Shown: positions 9,147 through 17,341 of the stretch, one piece after another
Numbering within the stretch: position 1 is the first letter of the stretch
Layout: each line of letters opens with the position of its first letter
NCBI GenBank assembly: GCA_030747075.1
Contig: JASLLL010000006.1
Location: forward strand, 1-64,000
Direction: 5' to 3'
DNA: 64,000 bases
DNA from: Gemmatimonadota bacterium
GTDB taxonomy: Bacteria > ARS69
Made by a program: the position numbers and the translations under genes
Notes under the pieces: model-generated
What the model was told of the DNA's origin: nothing
Database searches by the model: none
Seen by the model: only the letters and a program-made list of their open reading frames with translations

Positions 9147-10522
9147 CGGATTCATCCCGGATTCTCATCGTGGATGATGAGAGTGGAATGTGTCGTTTCC
9201 TGTCCATCATGCTGGGCAGGGAGGGATACTCAGTGACGGTGGTTTCGAGCGGCACGGAAGCGCTCGAAGCGTTTCGAAACGATGTGTTTCATGCGGTCAT
9301 CACGGACATCAAGATGCCGGGGATGAGCGGGATCGAACTCCTTCGCGCAATCCGCGCTCTGGATCCGGTGGTTCCGGTGATCGTGATGACGGCGTTTGCT
9401 TCGCTGGATACGGCCATCGAGGCGGTGAATCAGGGCGCGTTCCACTACTTCATCAAGCAGGCGCGCAACGAGGAAATCAAGCTCGTCGTTCGTCGCGCAC
9501 TGGAGACCACGCGCCTTCGCCGGGAGAACCGTGTCCTGCTCGATGAGGTCCGGCAAAGCGCTCCCACTCGCAGGATCGTGGGGGAGAGCGAGTCGCTCCG
9601 CGGCGTCTTTGCGACCATTCGAAAGGTCGCGCCCACCGACTCCACCGTCTTGCTGTGCGGCGAGAGCGGCACCGGGAAAGAGCTCTTTGCACGGGAAATC
9701 CATGCGGCGTCCCGCAGACGGGAAGGGCCGTTTGTGTCGATCAACTGCGGTGCACTGCCCGAGGGCCTCCTGGAAAGCGAACTGTTCGGGCATGTGAAAG
9801 GCAGCTTCACCGGGGCCGTGCGCGACAAGGAGGGTTTGTTCAGCGTCGCGAGCGACGGGACATTCCTGCTCGACGAAGTGGGCGAGACTTCCCCCGCAAT
9901 CCAGGTCAAGCTGCTGCGCGTGCTGCAGGAACGCGAGATCGTGCCGGTCGGCGGGCACAAGCCCGTGAAAGTGAATGCGCGTCTGATCGCGGCCACGAAC
10001 GCGGATCTGGAGAAGGCGGTGGAGGCCGGGACCTTCCGCGCGGATCTCTTCTACCGGCTGCATGTGATCCCGGTCGTGCTTCCGCCGCTGCGTGAACGCG
10101 CGGATGACATCCCCCTTCTTGCCGTGCACTTCCTGAAGCGCCACTGTCGCATCTCCGACCGCTCAGGCATGGAGATCTCCGAGGCAGCGCTCGAAGTCCT
10201 TGCGGCCTACGACTGGCCGGGCAATGTCCGCGAACTGGAGAACATCATTGAGCGCTCGGTCATTCTGGAGGAGTCGGACACCGTGACGCCCGAATCACTT
10301 CCCGAGAAGATTCGGCAGGGCCCGTCCCGTTCCGGCGATCCCGCAGTGGGCGAATGTACGGGGACGCTGGAGAGCATCGAGCGGGCATACCTCGTCAAAG
10401 TGCTTCGGGAGACCGGCTGGAAGAAAAAGCGGGCCTCGTCGATTCTGGGGATCAACTCCTCTACGCTCTATCGAAAGATCCAGCGGTACGGGCTGGAGCA
10501 GACCGGGCCGACCGCAGACTGA
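9143..10522 (+). CDS. pilR: Sigma-54-dependent response regulator PilR
   Basis: The 459-residue NtrC-type activator has a receiver domain (phospho-acceptor Asp55 in ITDIKMPG), an AAA+ sigma-54 interaction domain (Walker A GESGTGKE, the sigma-54 contact loop GSFTGA, and ATNADLEKAV) and a C-terminal Fis-type helix-turn-helix (KKKRASSILGINSSTLYRKI). In the receiver the conserved Lys105 is followed by Gln (KQARNEE) rather than the usual proline. It ends 236 bp before a near-consensus sigma-54 promoter ahead of the pilin genes, which is its most likely target. The GTG start overlaps pilS. Confidence 0.92.
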   Translation: MTDSSRILIVDDESGMCRFLSIMLGREGYSVTVVSSGTEALEAFRNDVFHAVITDIKMPGMSGIELLRAIRALDPVVPVIVMTAFASLDTAIEAVNQGAFHYFIKQARNEEIKLVVRRALETTRLRRENRVLLDEVRQSAPTRRIVGESESLRGVFATIRKVAPTDSTVLLCGESGTGKELFAREIHAASRRREGPFVSINCGALPEGLLESELFGHVKGSFTGAVRDKEGLFSVASDGTFLLDEVGETSPAIQVKLLRVLQEREIVPVGGHKPVKVNARLIAATNADLEKAVEAGTFRADLFYRLHVIPVVLPPLRERADDIPLLAVHFLKRHCRISDRSGMEISEAALEVLAAYDWPGNVRELENIIERSVILEESDTVTPESLPEKIRQGPSRSGDPAVGECTGTLESIERAYLVKVLRETGWKKKRASSILGINSSTLYRKIQRYGLEQTGPTAD

Positions 10523-10699
10523 CGCCCTGCCGGGGTCGCGCGTGTCCTGCAATGAACCCTCCAGAAGCGCCCCCATTTCGCCGATAAAGACCACGAAACC
10601 CCGGGTCGGATGCGAAAGGGGCTGATTGCAGATTGCGAATCGGCGTCGCATTCCGGGTCGCGGGGAGTGGCCGGCCGGAGGAAGACCTGTAGGATTGTC

Positions 10700-10721
10700 G
10701 TCATTCAACCGGCGTAATGAC
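10700..10721 (+). promoter_or_regulatory. Candidate upstream activator site for the pilin promoter
   Basis: The inverted repeat GTCATT-N10-AATGAC is centred about 50 bp before the -24 element of the sigma-54 promoter and about 75 bp before the predicted transcription start. This is a suitable place for an NtrC-type activator such as PilR. A second imperfect repeat (TGCGA-N7-TCGCA) lies near 10636-10652. Binding is inferred only from position and symmetry. Confidence 0.35.
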
Positions 10722-10757
10722 AACGGGTTGCACGCAACACTTCGAGGTCGGCTGACC

Positions 10758-10774
10758 TTGGCACGACCCATGCA
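10758..10774 (+). promoter_or_regulatory. Sigma-54 (RpoN) promoter of the pilin genes
   Basis: The sequence TTGGCACG-ACCC-ATGCA has the invariant GG (10760-10761) and GC (10772-10773) of -24/-12 promoters with exactly 10 bp between them. It lies 60 bp before the pilA start and just downstream of the gene for a sigma-54-dependent activator. Transcription should start near 10785. Confidence 0.85.
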
Positions 10775-10833
10775 CACCGAAGGGGTCAGGGGAAGAAGAC
10801 GCCCAACACTGATCCCCGGAAAAGGAGAAACTG

Positions 10834-11298
10834 ATGCTTCGAGGAACCCGCGGTTTCACACTGATCGAGCTCATGATCGTCGTGGTGATCATTGGCATCC
10901 TGGCCGCCATCGCGATTCCCAACTTCATGGGAATGACCAACCGGGCGAAGGTGGCGCAGGTGAAGTCCTCCATGCACACCTGCCAAGTGACGGTCGAAGA
11001 CTATGCGACACGCAACAACGGGATCTACCCGGCGGGCGCGGCCAGCACCACCGCCGAGGGCGGCCTGACCTTTGCCAGTCTCCTTCCGGGCGGTGCGGCG
11101 CCGGCGAACCCGTTCACGGGTGCGGCCACGACCATCGACTGGGGAGCGGCCCTCGGTACGGCTCCGGCCACCGATGCGGCGGGCGGCATTTCGATGAACA
11201 CGATCTCCACCCAGGCGAATGCGGTCGTCGACGCCTACGACATCACCGGCGAGGACGATGGCGGCAACCTGCTGTCTCTGGTTCTCACAAACCAGTAG
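10834..11298 (+). CDS. pilA: Type IV major pilin PilA (first of two tandem copies)
   Basis: The 154-residue prepilin begins with a short leader ending in Gly, then FTLIELMIVVVIIGILAAIA. PilD should cleave after the Gly of RG|FTLIE and N-methylate the Phe; Glu5 of the mature protein is present. The hydrophobic helix is followed by a globular domain of about 110 residues that lacks the C-terminal disulfide loop of Pseudomonas pilin. A strong AAAGGAG site precedes the ATG by 6 bases, and a sigma-54 promoter lies upstream. The region YATRNNGIYPA and ASTTAEGG is closely repeated in the next gene, showing a tandem duplication. Confidence 0.93.
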   Translation: MLRGTRGFTLIELMIVVVIIGILAAIAIPNFMGMTNRAKVAQVKSSMHTCQVTVEDYATRNNGIYPAGAASTTAEGGLTFASLLPGGAAPANPFTGAATTIDWGAALGTAPATDAAGGISMNTISTQANAVVDAYDITGEDDGGNLLSLVLTNQ

Positions 11299-11336
11299 TC
11301 ATCCTGACGGTCGTTGCGGCCTGACGAGTGGCCGGG

Positions 11337-11364
11337 GGAAGGTGGGGCGTTTGCTCCGCCTTCC
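11337..11364 (+). other. Stem-loop between the two pilin genes
   Basis: GGAAGGTGG (11337-11345) pairs with CCGCCTTCC (11356-11364) in a 9-bp stem with one G-U pair. No T-run follows, so it is more likely an RNA-stabilising or attenuating structure than a full terminator. It could let the first pilin be made in excess over the second. Confidence 0.4.
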
Positions 11365-11408
11365 GTCGCGTCCGGTACGGAATGAACTCAACCGAGGAGC
11401 GCACTGCC

Positions 11409-11873
11409 ATGAGAGGAACGAACCGGGGCTTCACGCTGGTGGAGCTTCTGATCGTGGTCGTGATTCTCGGAATCCTGGTGGCGATTGCCGTCCCCAACTA
11501 CGGGGGGATTCGGGATCGCGCCCGGGTTTCCAGCGTGAAGAGCAACATGCACACGATCCAGATCGCCACGGAGGACTTCGCCACACGCAACAACGGCGTC
11601 TACCCGGCTACGGCCGCATCGACGACAAGCGAAGGCGGCATGGTCCTTCTGCAGCTCCTTCCCTCGGGAGTGCCCCCCACCAACCCGTTTACAGATTCCC
11701 CGACGGTGATCGGCTGGGGAGTCGTTCAGGGCGCGGCCTATTCGGGGAGCGATCCAGGCGGGGGGATCGAGATCAATATCTGGTCGAGCGGCGGAGGGGC
11801 CGCGGACACCTACGAGATCACGGGCGCAGACGAGGCGGGAGCGGTCCTTCCTCTCGTTCTCGGGAACAGCTGA
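11409..11873 (+). CDS. Type IV pilin (second tandem copy)
   Basis: The 154-residue prepilin has the leader MRGTNRG, then FTLVELLIVVVILGILVAIA, so the PilD site and mature Glu5 are intact. The globular part aligns with the first pilin (FATRNNGVYPA, ASTTSEGG, NPFT and a closing LVLGNS versus LVLTNQ) but has diverged in the middle. It has the same length as its neighbour. The ATG at 11409 follows CCGAGGAGC at 11391-11399 and matches the normal short leader; an earlier in-frame ATG at 11328 would add an atypical 27 residues. It could be a minor or alternative subunit. No separate sigma-54 promoter was seen, so it is probably cotranscribed with pilA. Confidence 0.9.
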   Translation: MRGTNRGFTLVELLIVVVILGILVAIAVPNYGGIRDRARVSSVKSNMHTIQIATEDFATRNNGVYPATAASTTSEGGMVLLQLLPSGVPPTNPFTDSPTVIGWGVVQGAAYSGSDPGGGIEINIWSSGGGAADTYEITGADEAGAVLPLVLGNS

Positions 11874-11880
11874 CCGGCCG

Positions 11881-11929
11881 AGCCCTCTCCAGACACGGCC
11901 CCGGGCGGCCGATGATTCGTGAGAGGGCT
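11881..11929 (+). other. Strong nested stem-loop after the pilin genes
   Basis: AGCCCTCTC (11881-11889) pairs perfectly with GAGAGGGCT (11921-11929), and an inner CGGCC/GGCCG stem closes a CCGGGC loop. There is no clear T-run. It sits between the pilin genes and the ABC transporter and probably limits read-through or protects the 3' end of the pilin mRNA. Confidence 0.5.
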
Positions 11930-11946
11930 TCCACCGGAGGAACCTG

Positions 11947-12966
11947 ATGCCCGTGCTTCGCCCCATGGAACTGAACGGTCTCTGCCGAAGCTTCCGATCC
12001 GGAATCCTCGGCCGTAGATCGGTCGTGCTCGACGGCCTCGACCTCCGCGTGGAGGAAGGGGAGATCTTCGGGTATCTGGGCGCCAACGGCGCGGGCAAGA
12101 CCACCACTATCCGCATTCTGCTGGGACTCATCCGGCCCGACTCCGGTAACGGGACGCTCCTCGGGCATCCCCTCGGGAGTCTCGCGGGGCGACGCGGGCT
12201 GGGGTTTCTCTCCGACTCTCCCGACTCCCCCGAGCGGCTGCTTGTTCGCGAGCATCTGAAGTTCTGCGGCCGCCTGCACGCGCTTTCGGGGCACTCCCTG
12301 ACCCGGCGCGTGGAAGAATCGCTCGACTCCATGGAAGTGCGTGCCGCTGATCGCGACCGGTCTCTTGGCGATCTTTCGCGCGGAACTCTCCAGCGCGTGC
12401 GCTTCGCCGCGGCCACACTGCACCGGCCCCGGCTTCTGATTCTCGACGAACCGATGTCGGGTCTGGATCCCATGGGACGCCGACTGGTTCGCGACACGCT
12501 GGTCTTGCTTCGCGATGGTGGCACCACGGTGTTCCTGTCGTCCCATGTGCTCTCCGATGTCGAGAGCATGGCCGACCGCGTGGGGATTCTCCGCGACGGG
12601 CATCTCGTTGCCTGTGGGCGGGCCCGGGAGATCGGCGCGGCGGACTGCGAAGGCGTGGACATTGTGTTCCATGCTCCCGAAGGCGTGTCGCTGGCCGGAT
12701 TCGCGGGCGTTCTCGCCGGGTTCCGGCGGGAGGCTCGCGGATGGACGGGGTGCGCACCCGATCGGGAGACGGCACGAGGAGTCGTGGCGGCCGTTCTGGA
12801 CGCGGGGTGCGAACTGGTGGAGTTCGTCCCCTCGGCGGGGGCGCTGGAGGAACGATTCCTGCGCGAAGTCTGCCAGTCGAAAGCGAGCGGCGTGTCGCCT
12901 TTGCGCAAGCAGGCCGAGCTCTTCGGTGTGGGCGCACTTCCCGAAAACGAGGGGGCCTCCCGATGA
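11947..12966 (+). CDS. pilH: ABC transporter ATP-binding protein of the pilus locus (PilH-like)
   Basis: The 339-residue protein has Walker A GANGAGKTTT, a signature motif in the variant form LSRGTLQR, Walker B LLILDEPMSGLDP and the switch His in SSHV. The C-terminal 110 residues are an extension seen in ABC-2-type ATPases. It overlaps the permease gene by 4 bp. An ABC ATPase and permease at exactly this place, between pilA and pilD, occur in the Myxococcus xanthus pil cluster (pilH, pilI), where they are needed for pilus formation. The gene symbol rests on that synteny, and the substrate is unknown. Confidence 0.75.
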   Translation: MPVLRPMELNGLCRSFRSGILGRRSVVLDGLDLRVEEGEIFGYLGANGAGKTTTIRILLGLIRPDSGNGTLLGHPLGSLAGRRGLGFLSDSPDSPERLLVREHLKFCGRLHALSGHSLTRRVEESLDSMEVRAADRDRSLGDLSRGTLQRVRFAAATLHRPRLLILDEPMSGLDPMGRRLVRDTLVLLRDGGTTVFLSSHVLSDVESMADRVGILRDGHLVACGRAREIGAADCEGVDIVFHAPEGVSLAGFAGVLAGFRREARGWTGCAPDRETARGVVAAVLDAGCELVEFVPSAGALEERFLREVCQSKASGVSPLRKQAELFGVGALPENEGASR

Positions 12967-13730
12967 CGCGCGTCGCCGCGATTGCGGGATCGACCTTTCG
13001 GGAAGCCGTTCGCGACAGAATTCTGCTATCGGCCGTCGCGTGCGGCGCGTTTCTGGTGGGCGCGTGTTCGCTTCTCGCGCCGCTTGCGCTGGGGGAGGAG
13101 GCGCGTGTTGTGGCCAGCGTGGGCCTGGGCATGCTCAGCGCGTTCTCGGTTCTCGTCGTCGTGCTCGCGGGGACGGGACTCGTTCAGCGCGACGCCGAGC
13201 GGCGTACCGTTCACTTCCTGTTGGCGATGCCGGTGCGGCGCGGAGAGTACATTCTCGGGCGGTACTTCGGGATGGTCGGCGCGGTTCTGGCCGCGCTGGC
13301 GGTCCTTGCGCTGATGTACTTCGGCGTGGTTGCGCTCTTCGGCGGCGGTTTTCGCCCCGGGCTTCTGACGGCGGTGGTTCTTGTCGCGGCGGAGGTGTCG
13401 GTCGTGGGGGGAGTCGCGATGATGTTCTCGACGCTCGTCTCTCCGCTCCTCAGCGGCGTCCTCACCGGTTCGGTCTTTGTGCTGGGGCACCTGGCCGGTG
13501 ATCTGGATGCGCTGGTGGGGCAGGCCGGATCCATCGTGGCACGCACGGCGCTGGAACTGGTCGCCATGCTGCTTCCCGCGCTTCACCGATTCGATCTCCG
13601 GAGTGATCTTGTGTCCGGCGCAGCCGTCCCGGCCGGGTCGGTGGCGTGGTGTCTTCTGCACGCATTGCTCTACACGACGACGGTTCTTCTCGTGGCCGTC
13701 GTGGTGTTCCGACGGCGGGATCTTCAGTGA
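12963..13730 (+). CDS. pilI: ABC-2-type permease of the pilus locus (PilI-like)
   Basis: The 255-residue polytopic protein has about six hydrophobic segments, including the N-terminal ILLSAVACGAFLVGACSLLA and a C-terminal LLYTTTVLLVAVVVF. After the second helix it has RDAERRTVHFLLAMPVRRGEY, resembling the cytoplasmic coupling region of ABC-2 permeases. The ATG at 12963 overlaps the ATPase stop. It is the membrane partner of the preceding ATPase, and its assignment as PilI comes from gene order in the Myxococcus-type pil cluster. The GTG of the next gene overlaps its stop. Confidence 0.72.
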   Translation: MTRVAAIAGSTFREAVRDRILLSAVACGAFLVGACSLLAPLALGEEARVVASVGLGMLSAFSVLVVVLAGTGLVQRDAERRTVHFLLAMPVRRGEYILGRYFGMVGAVLAALAVLALMYFGVVALFGGGFRPGLLTAVVLVAAEVSVVGGVAMMFSTLVSPLLSGVLTGSVFVLGHLAGDLDALVGQAGSIVARTALELVAMLLPALHRFDLRSDLVSGAAVPAGSVAWCLLHALLYTTTVLLVAVVVFRRRDLQ

Positions 13731-14779
13731 TCGCCCGGGCGGTCATGCTGGCTGTTGCGGTTGCGACAGGTGTTGGCGCGCACGCGAGCGCCGATCGTGC
13801 CATCCGCGCGGGAGATGCGGACGGTACGGTTCGCCTTCCCAGAGCGACGGTGCTTCGCGCAATCGGACTGGGACACCGGGCTCTCGTGGCGGACCTTCTC
13901 TGGGTGCGCGCGATTCAGTACTACGGATATCATCGCATGACCGACCGCAAGTACGACTCCGCGAAGACGCTCTTTGAGGGCATCTACGAGACCGACCCCG
14001 CCTTTACGGGTGCGGTCCGGTTTGGTGCGCTCATTCTGGCGCAGGACGCGAATGATCCCGAATCCGCGCTGGCTCTTCTGGAGCGTGCGGAGCGCGACCA
14101 TCCCGACAGATGGGAGTTCCCGTTCGATCGGGGGTTCATCCTCCAGACGGTTCGGCGCGATCTGCAAGGCGCGGCCGCGGCCTACACCCGGGCGGCATCT
14201 CTGGACGGGGCGCCCGATCTGGCGATTCGACTGGCGGGATTGTCCTGGCAGCGACTGGGAGAGAGCGACGCCGCGCGGCAGGTCTGGCAGATGCTGCTGG
14301 CGGACAAACGCAATCAGGGCATGGCGGAACTGGCCGCGCACTCGCTCCGGAATCTGGATCTTGAGAATGCCGTGGCCACGCTTGCGCAGGGGGTGGATCT
14401 CTTCGCGAAGAAGACGGGTCGACTCCCCGTGCACCCGGGTGAAGTCGTGGACGCCGGGCTGCTGGACGGTCTTCCGATGGACCCCTTCGGCGGGTCGTTC
14501 GTGATCCAGCCCGATCGCGGAGGTGTCTTTTCGACCACGTTGGTGGACCGTCGCATGGCTCGTGAGCGGGATCGCTTCGCGGCAGCCGCCGCAGGCGTGC
14601 GGACCCGCGACGGGCGATACCCGGGGAGCCTGGAAGAACTGATGGCTCGCGGAACCATGGAGGCGTCGTGGAGTCCGCTGGGTCTTTCACTGGAGTATGA
14701 CTCGACCACCGGTGTCGTGTCGTGGAACCCGCCATGGTCTCCTTCCGAGCCGGGCAATCAGGGAGGGAAGGGAGCATGA
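13727..14779 (+). CDS. TPR protein with two pseudopilin-like C-terminal repeats
   Basis: The 350-residue protein starts with a probable signal or anchor segment (residues 1-19), then helical repeats (AKTLFEGIYETDPAFTGAV, ALLERAERDHPDRWEFPFD, AAAAYTRAASLDGAPDLAI) that look like TPRs. Residues of roughly 213-267 (FAKKTGRLP, GLLDGLPMDPFGGSFVI) and 276-338 (TRDGRYPGSLEELMARG, then SPLGLSLEYD) each resemble the soluble part of GspG-type pseudopilins but lack the pilin N-terminus. The GTG start overlaps the permease stop and the end overlaps pilD, so it belongs to the pilus operon, perhaps in the role of Myxococcus PilG. No established family was recognised. Confidence 0.6.
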   Translation: MIARAVMLAVAVATGVGAHASADRAIRAGDADGTVRLPRATVLRAIGLGHRALVADLLWVRAIQYYGYHRMTDRKYDSAKTLFEGIYETDPAFTGAVRFGALILAQDANDPESALALLERAERDHPDRWEFPFDRGFILQTVRRDLQGAAAAYTRAASLDGAPDLAIRLAGLSWQRLGESDAARQVWQMLLADKRNQGMAELAAHSLRNLDLENAVATLAQGVDLFAKKTGRLPVHPGEVVDAGLLDGLPMDPFGGSFVIQPDRGGVFSTTLVDRRMARERDRFAAAAAGVRTRDGRYPGSLEELMARGTMEASWSPLGLSLEYDSTTGVVSWNPPWSPSEPGNQGGKGA

Positions 14780-15537
14780 CGATTCTCGTGCTGGTTCTTC
14801 TGGGAATGGCGGTCGGGAGTTTTCTGAATGTGGTGATCCATCGAGTGCCGCGCGGGGAGTCCGTGGTTCGGCCCCGTTCGCGATGCACCCGATGTGCGCA
14901 TCCGGTTCGTCCGATGGACAACATCCCGATCGTGTCGTGGGTCTTTCTGCGCGGCCGATGCCGAAACTGCGGAACGCGCATCTCCTCGCGTTATCCAATG
15001 GTGGAGGCGGCGACGGCTCTTCTGTTCGCCGGTGCGGCGGTGGTCCTTCGCGGGCCGGTCGAACTGGTGCCGGCGCTGGTTTTTGTCGCGGCGATGATGG
15101 CGGTCACCTTCATCGATCTCGACCACATGATCATCCCCGACTCCATCACGCTGCCGGGGATTCTCCTGGGGATTCTGGCCGCTTCGCTCGGCTGGGGGAT
15201 TGCGCCGTTGGACGCGGTGCTGGGAGTTCTCGCGGGCGGAGGGAGCCTCCTGGCGGTCGGGAGCATCTACCGCTTCGCCACGGGCCGCGACGGGCTCGGC
15301 GCGGGCGACATCAAACTCCTGGCGATGGTCGGCGCCTTCCTCGGTCCTTCCGGAGCGTTCCTGACGATTCTCGCGGGCTCGCTCGCGGGGACGCTGGTGG
15401 CGGCGGTCGGTATGGCACGAGGCGGGCTGCATCGCACTTCCGAACTTCCTTTTGGCGCATTCCTCGCGCCGGGGGCGGTGGTCGTTCTCTTCTTCGGGGG
15501 GCGCTTGGTTGCGTTGTACTGGGGACTCGTTTCGTAA
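14776..15537 (+). CDS. pilD: Prepilin peptidase / N-methyltransferase PilD
   Basis: The 253-residue inner-membrane aspartyl protease cleaves prepilin leaders and methylates the new N-terminus. The N-terminal methyltransferase part has GSFLNVVIHRVPRGESVV and the four-cysteine motif (CTRC and CRNC). The two catalytic aspartates are in FIDLDHMIIPD and GAGDIKLLAMVG. Eight hydrophobic segments are apparent. The ATG at 14776 overlaps the previous stop and begins at the family's usual position. Both tandem pilins in the locus are expected substrates. Confidence 0.95.
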   Translation: MTILVLVLLGMAVGSFLNVVIHRVPRGESVVRPRSRCTRCAHPVRPMDNIPIVSWVFLRGRCRNCGTRISSRYPMVEAATALLFAGAAVVLRGPVELVPALVFVAAMMAVTFIDLDHMIIPDSITLPGILLGILAASLGWGIAPLDAVLGVLAGGGSLLAVGSIYRFATGRDGLGAGDIKLLAMVGAFLGPSGAFLTILAGSLAGTLVAAVGMARGGLHRTSELPFGAFLAPGAVVVLFFGGRLVALYWGLVS

Positions 15538-15604
15538 CGCCGGGCTTCAGCGGGGCGCGCCATTTACCGATAGAACGGGAAGCGGGTCCGGTTTCGAGGG
15601 AACC

Positions 15605-15627
15605 CCGGGGGAGGCGTGCGCCCCCGG
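15605..15627 (+). other. Stem-loop in the pilD-pilM gap
   Basis: CCGGGGG (15605-15611) pairs perfectly with CCCCCGG (15621-15627) around a 9-base loop. No T-run follows. The gap of 164 bp has no gene and no clear promoter, so this could be a weak terminator or a leader structure ahead of pilMNOPQ. Confidence 0.35.
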
Positions 15628-15701
15628 AGAGGGAACGGGTGACCCGATGAATCGGCGGGAATGCCTCCGCCAGTCAGCCCCCCCGCAGGAGTGGCGACAA
15701 G

Positions 15702-16766
15702 ATGCCATCATTCGGCAGACGATCCAAACGGTGCGTGGGCCTCGACATCGGTTCAAGTTCGGTGAAGGTCGTGGAAATTGACCACTCCGGGGACCATCCC
15801 CGCCTCGTCAGGTACGGACTCCGGAGCCTCCTTCCGGAAGCCATCGTCGACGGCGAGATCATGGATCACGATGTCGTGGTCGACACGATCGCGGAACTCA
15901 TGGAAGAGCAGGGCATTCGAACCCGGGATGTGGTGATCGGGGTCAGCGGTCGGGCCCTCATCGTCAAGGTCATCCAGATGGATCGAATGAGTGATGAAGA
16001 AGTCTCCTACGCCGTCGAGTGGGAAGCGGAGCAGCACATTCCGTTCGAGATGGACGATGTGTCGCTCGACTTCCAGATGGTGGACCGGGAGGCGGCTCCT
16101 GATCGCATGGACATTGTGCTGGTGGCTGCACGAAAGGAGATGATCGAGGCGCGTACAGACCTGGTGCGCGCGGCCGGTCTCGACCCGGTCGTTGTGGATG
16201 TGGACTCCTTTGCCGTTCAGAACGCGTTCGAAATTGGATGCGGTTCCTCTGCGGAGGCCGATGCGGTGACGGTGCTGCTGAATGTGGGCTGCTATGCGAG
16301 CAACCTGAATATCGTCAAGGACGGGATTCCCCGATTCACGCGCGACCTCTCATTTGCGGGGAACAACATACTGGAAGCGGTGCAGAAGGAACTCGGCATG
16401 GATCGGGACGGAGCGCGCCACGCGCTGGGCGGGCCGAACGAAGCGCCCTCCGCAGATGTGCGAAGCGTGGTGGAGAAGGCGGCCGGGGAACTCTCCGCAA
16501 GCGTCGCGAAGTCGTTCTCCTATCTCCAGTCTTCGGGTGAAGCGGAATCCATCGACCGGATCTGCCTCTCGGGCGGCGGCGGGATGTCTCCGGGGCTTCG
16601 CGAGTGCCTCGAGAAGGGACACGGTGTGCCGGTGGAAATCGCCAACCCGTTCCGAAGTCTGGAATGGGCGGATGGTCTCTTCGCGGAAGAGGAACCGGAG
16701 GATGTCGCGTCTCGCTTCATGGTGGCCACCGGCCTGGCCCTGCGCGGCGGGGAGCATGACTCATGA
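15702..16766 (+). CDS. pilM: Type IV pilus assembly protein PilM
   Basis: The 354-residue actin-like cytoplasmic protein begins with the nucleotide-binding CVGLDIGSSSVKVVEI motif of the PilM/FtsA fold. Later motifs include LLNVGCYASNLNIVKDG (phosphate 2 region) and ICLSGGGGMSPGL (adenosine motif). PilM binds the N-terminal peptide of PilN on the inside of the inner membrane, and the matching INLL peptide is present in the next gene. It is the first gene of the pilMNOPQ set and overlaps pilN by 4 bp. Confidence 0.93.
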   Translation: MPSFGRRSKRCVGLDIGSSSVKVVEIDHSGDHPRLVRYGLRSLLPEAIVDGEIMDHDVVVDTIAELMEEQGIRTRDVVIGVSGRALIVKVIQMDRMSDEEVSYAVEWEAEQHIPFEMDDVSLDFQMVDREAAPDRMDIVLVAARKEMIEARTDLVRAAGLDPVVVDVDSFAVQNAFEIGCGSSAEADAVTVLLNVGCYASNLNIVKDGIPRFTRDLSFAGNNILEAVQKELGMDRDGARHALGGPNEAPSADVRSVVEKAAGELSASVAKSFSYLQSSGEAESIDRICLSGGGGMSPGLRECLEKGHGVPVEIANPFRSLEWADGLFAEEEPEDVASRFMVATGLALRGGEHDS

Positions 16767-17329
16767 TTCGCATCAATCTTCTTTCCCGCGATCAGCGTCC
16801 GAACTCCGGCGGCGCCTTTCGACTCGATCGGATGCGCGTGGTGCCGCTTCTCCTGCTCGGTGCGGTGCTGAGCGCGTGCCTTGTGACGACCGTCGTTCAG
16901 GACGGGCGCGTCAAGACGCTGAGCCGCGAAGTGGAAACAGCTCGCACCGAAGTGGAGGGGTACCGCCGCACCATCCACATGATCGACGAGTTCGTTCGCA
17001 AGGAAAAGGAACTCGTGAGGCGACTGGATCTCGTTCGCGATCTGGACCGCGACCGTTTCCGCACGGTCGGCATTCTGGACGAAGTTGCACGCCGCCTTCC
17101 TGACCATGTCTGGCTGACCTCGCTGCGGGAGACCGGACCCGGACGCATCGCCATTCAGGGAGTGGCGTATTCGAATCTGATGGTCTCGGAACTGATGGAG
17201 GCACTGGGCGAATCAGACCGCTTTACGGAAGTGGAACTCTCGCTGGCGAAGCGTCGTGTGGTCGAAGGGCAGGACGCTGTGGACTTCACCGTCACCTCGG
17301 GCATTCGCGCGGCGCCCGAGGCGGATTGA
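16763..17329 (+). CDS. pilN: Type IV pilus alignment protein PilN
   Basis: The 188-residue bitopic protein begins MIRINLLS, the conserved peptide that docks into PilM. A single membrane helix (VVPLLLLGAVLSACLVTTVV, about residues 22-41) is followed by a coiled coil and a small periplasmic ferredoxin-like domain (VWLTSLRETGPGRIAIQGVAYS). It pairs with PilO to align the pilus machine. Its length and order fit the family. It overlaps pilM and precedes pilO by 12 bp. Confidence 0.9.
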   Translation: MIRINLLSRDQRPNSGGAFRLDRMRVVPLLLLGAVLSACLVTTVVQDGRVKTLSREVETARTEVEGYRRTIHMIDEFVRKEKELVRRLDLVRDLDRDRFRTVGILDEVARRLPDHVWLTSLRETGPGRIAIQGVAYSNLMVSELMEALGESDRFTEVELSLAKRRVVEGQDAVDFTVTSGIRAAPEAD

Positions 17330-17341
17330 CAGGAGGCGGGC

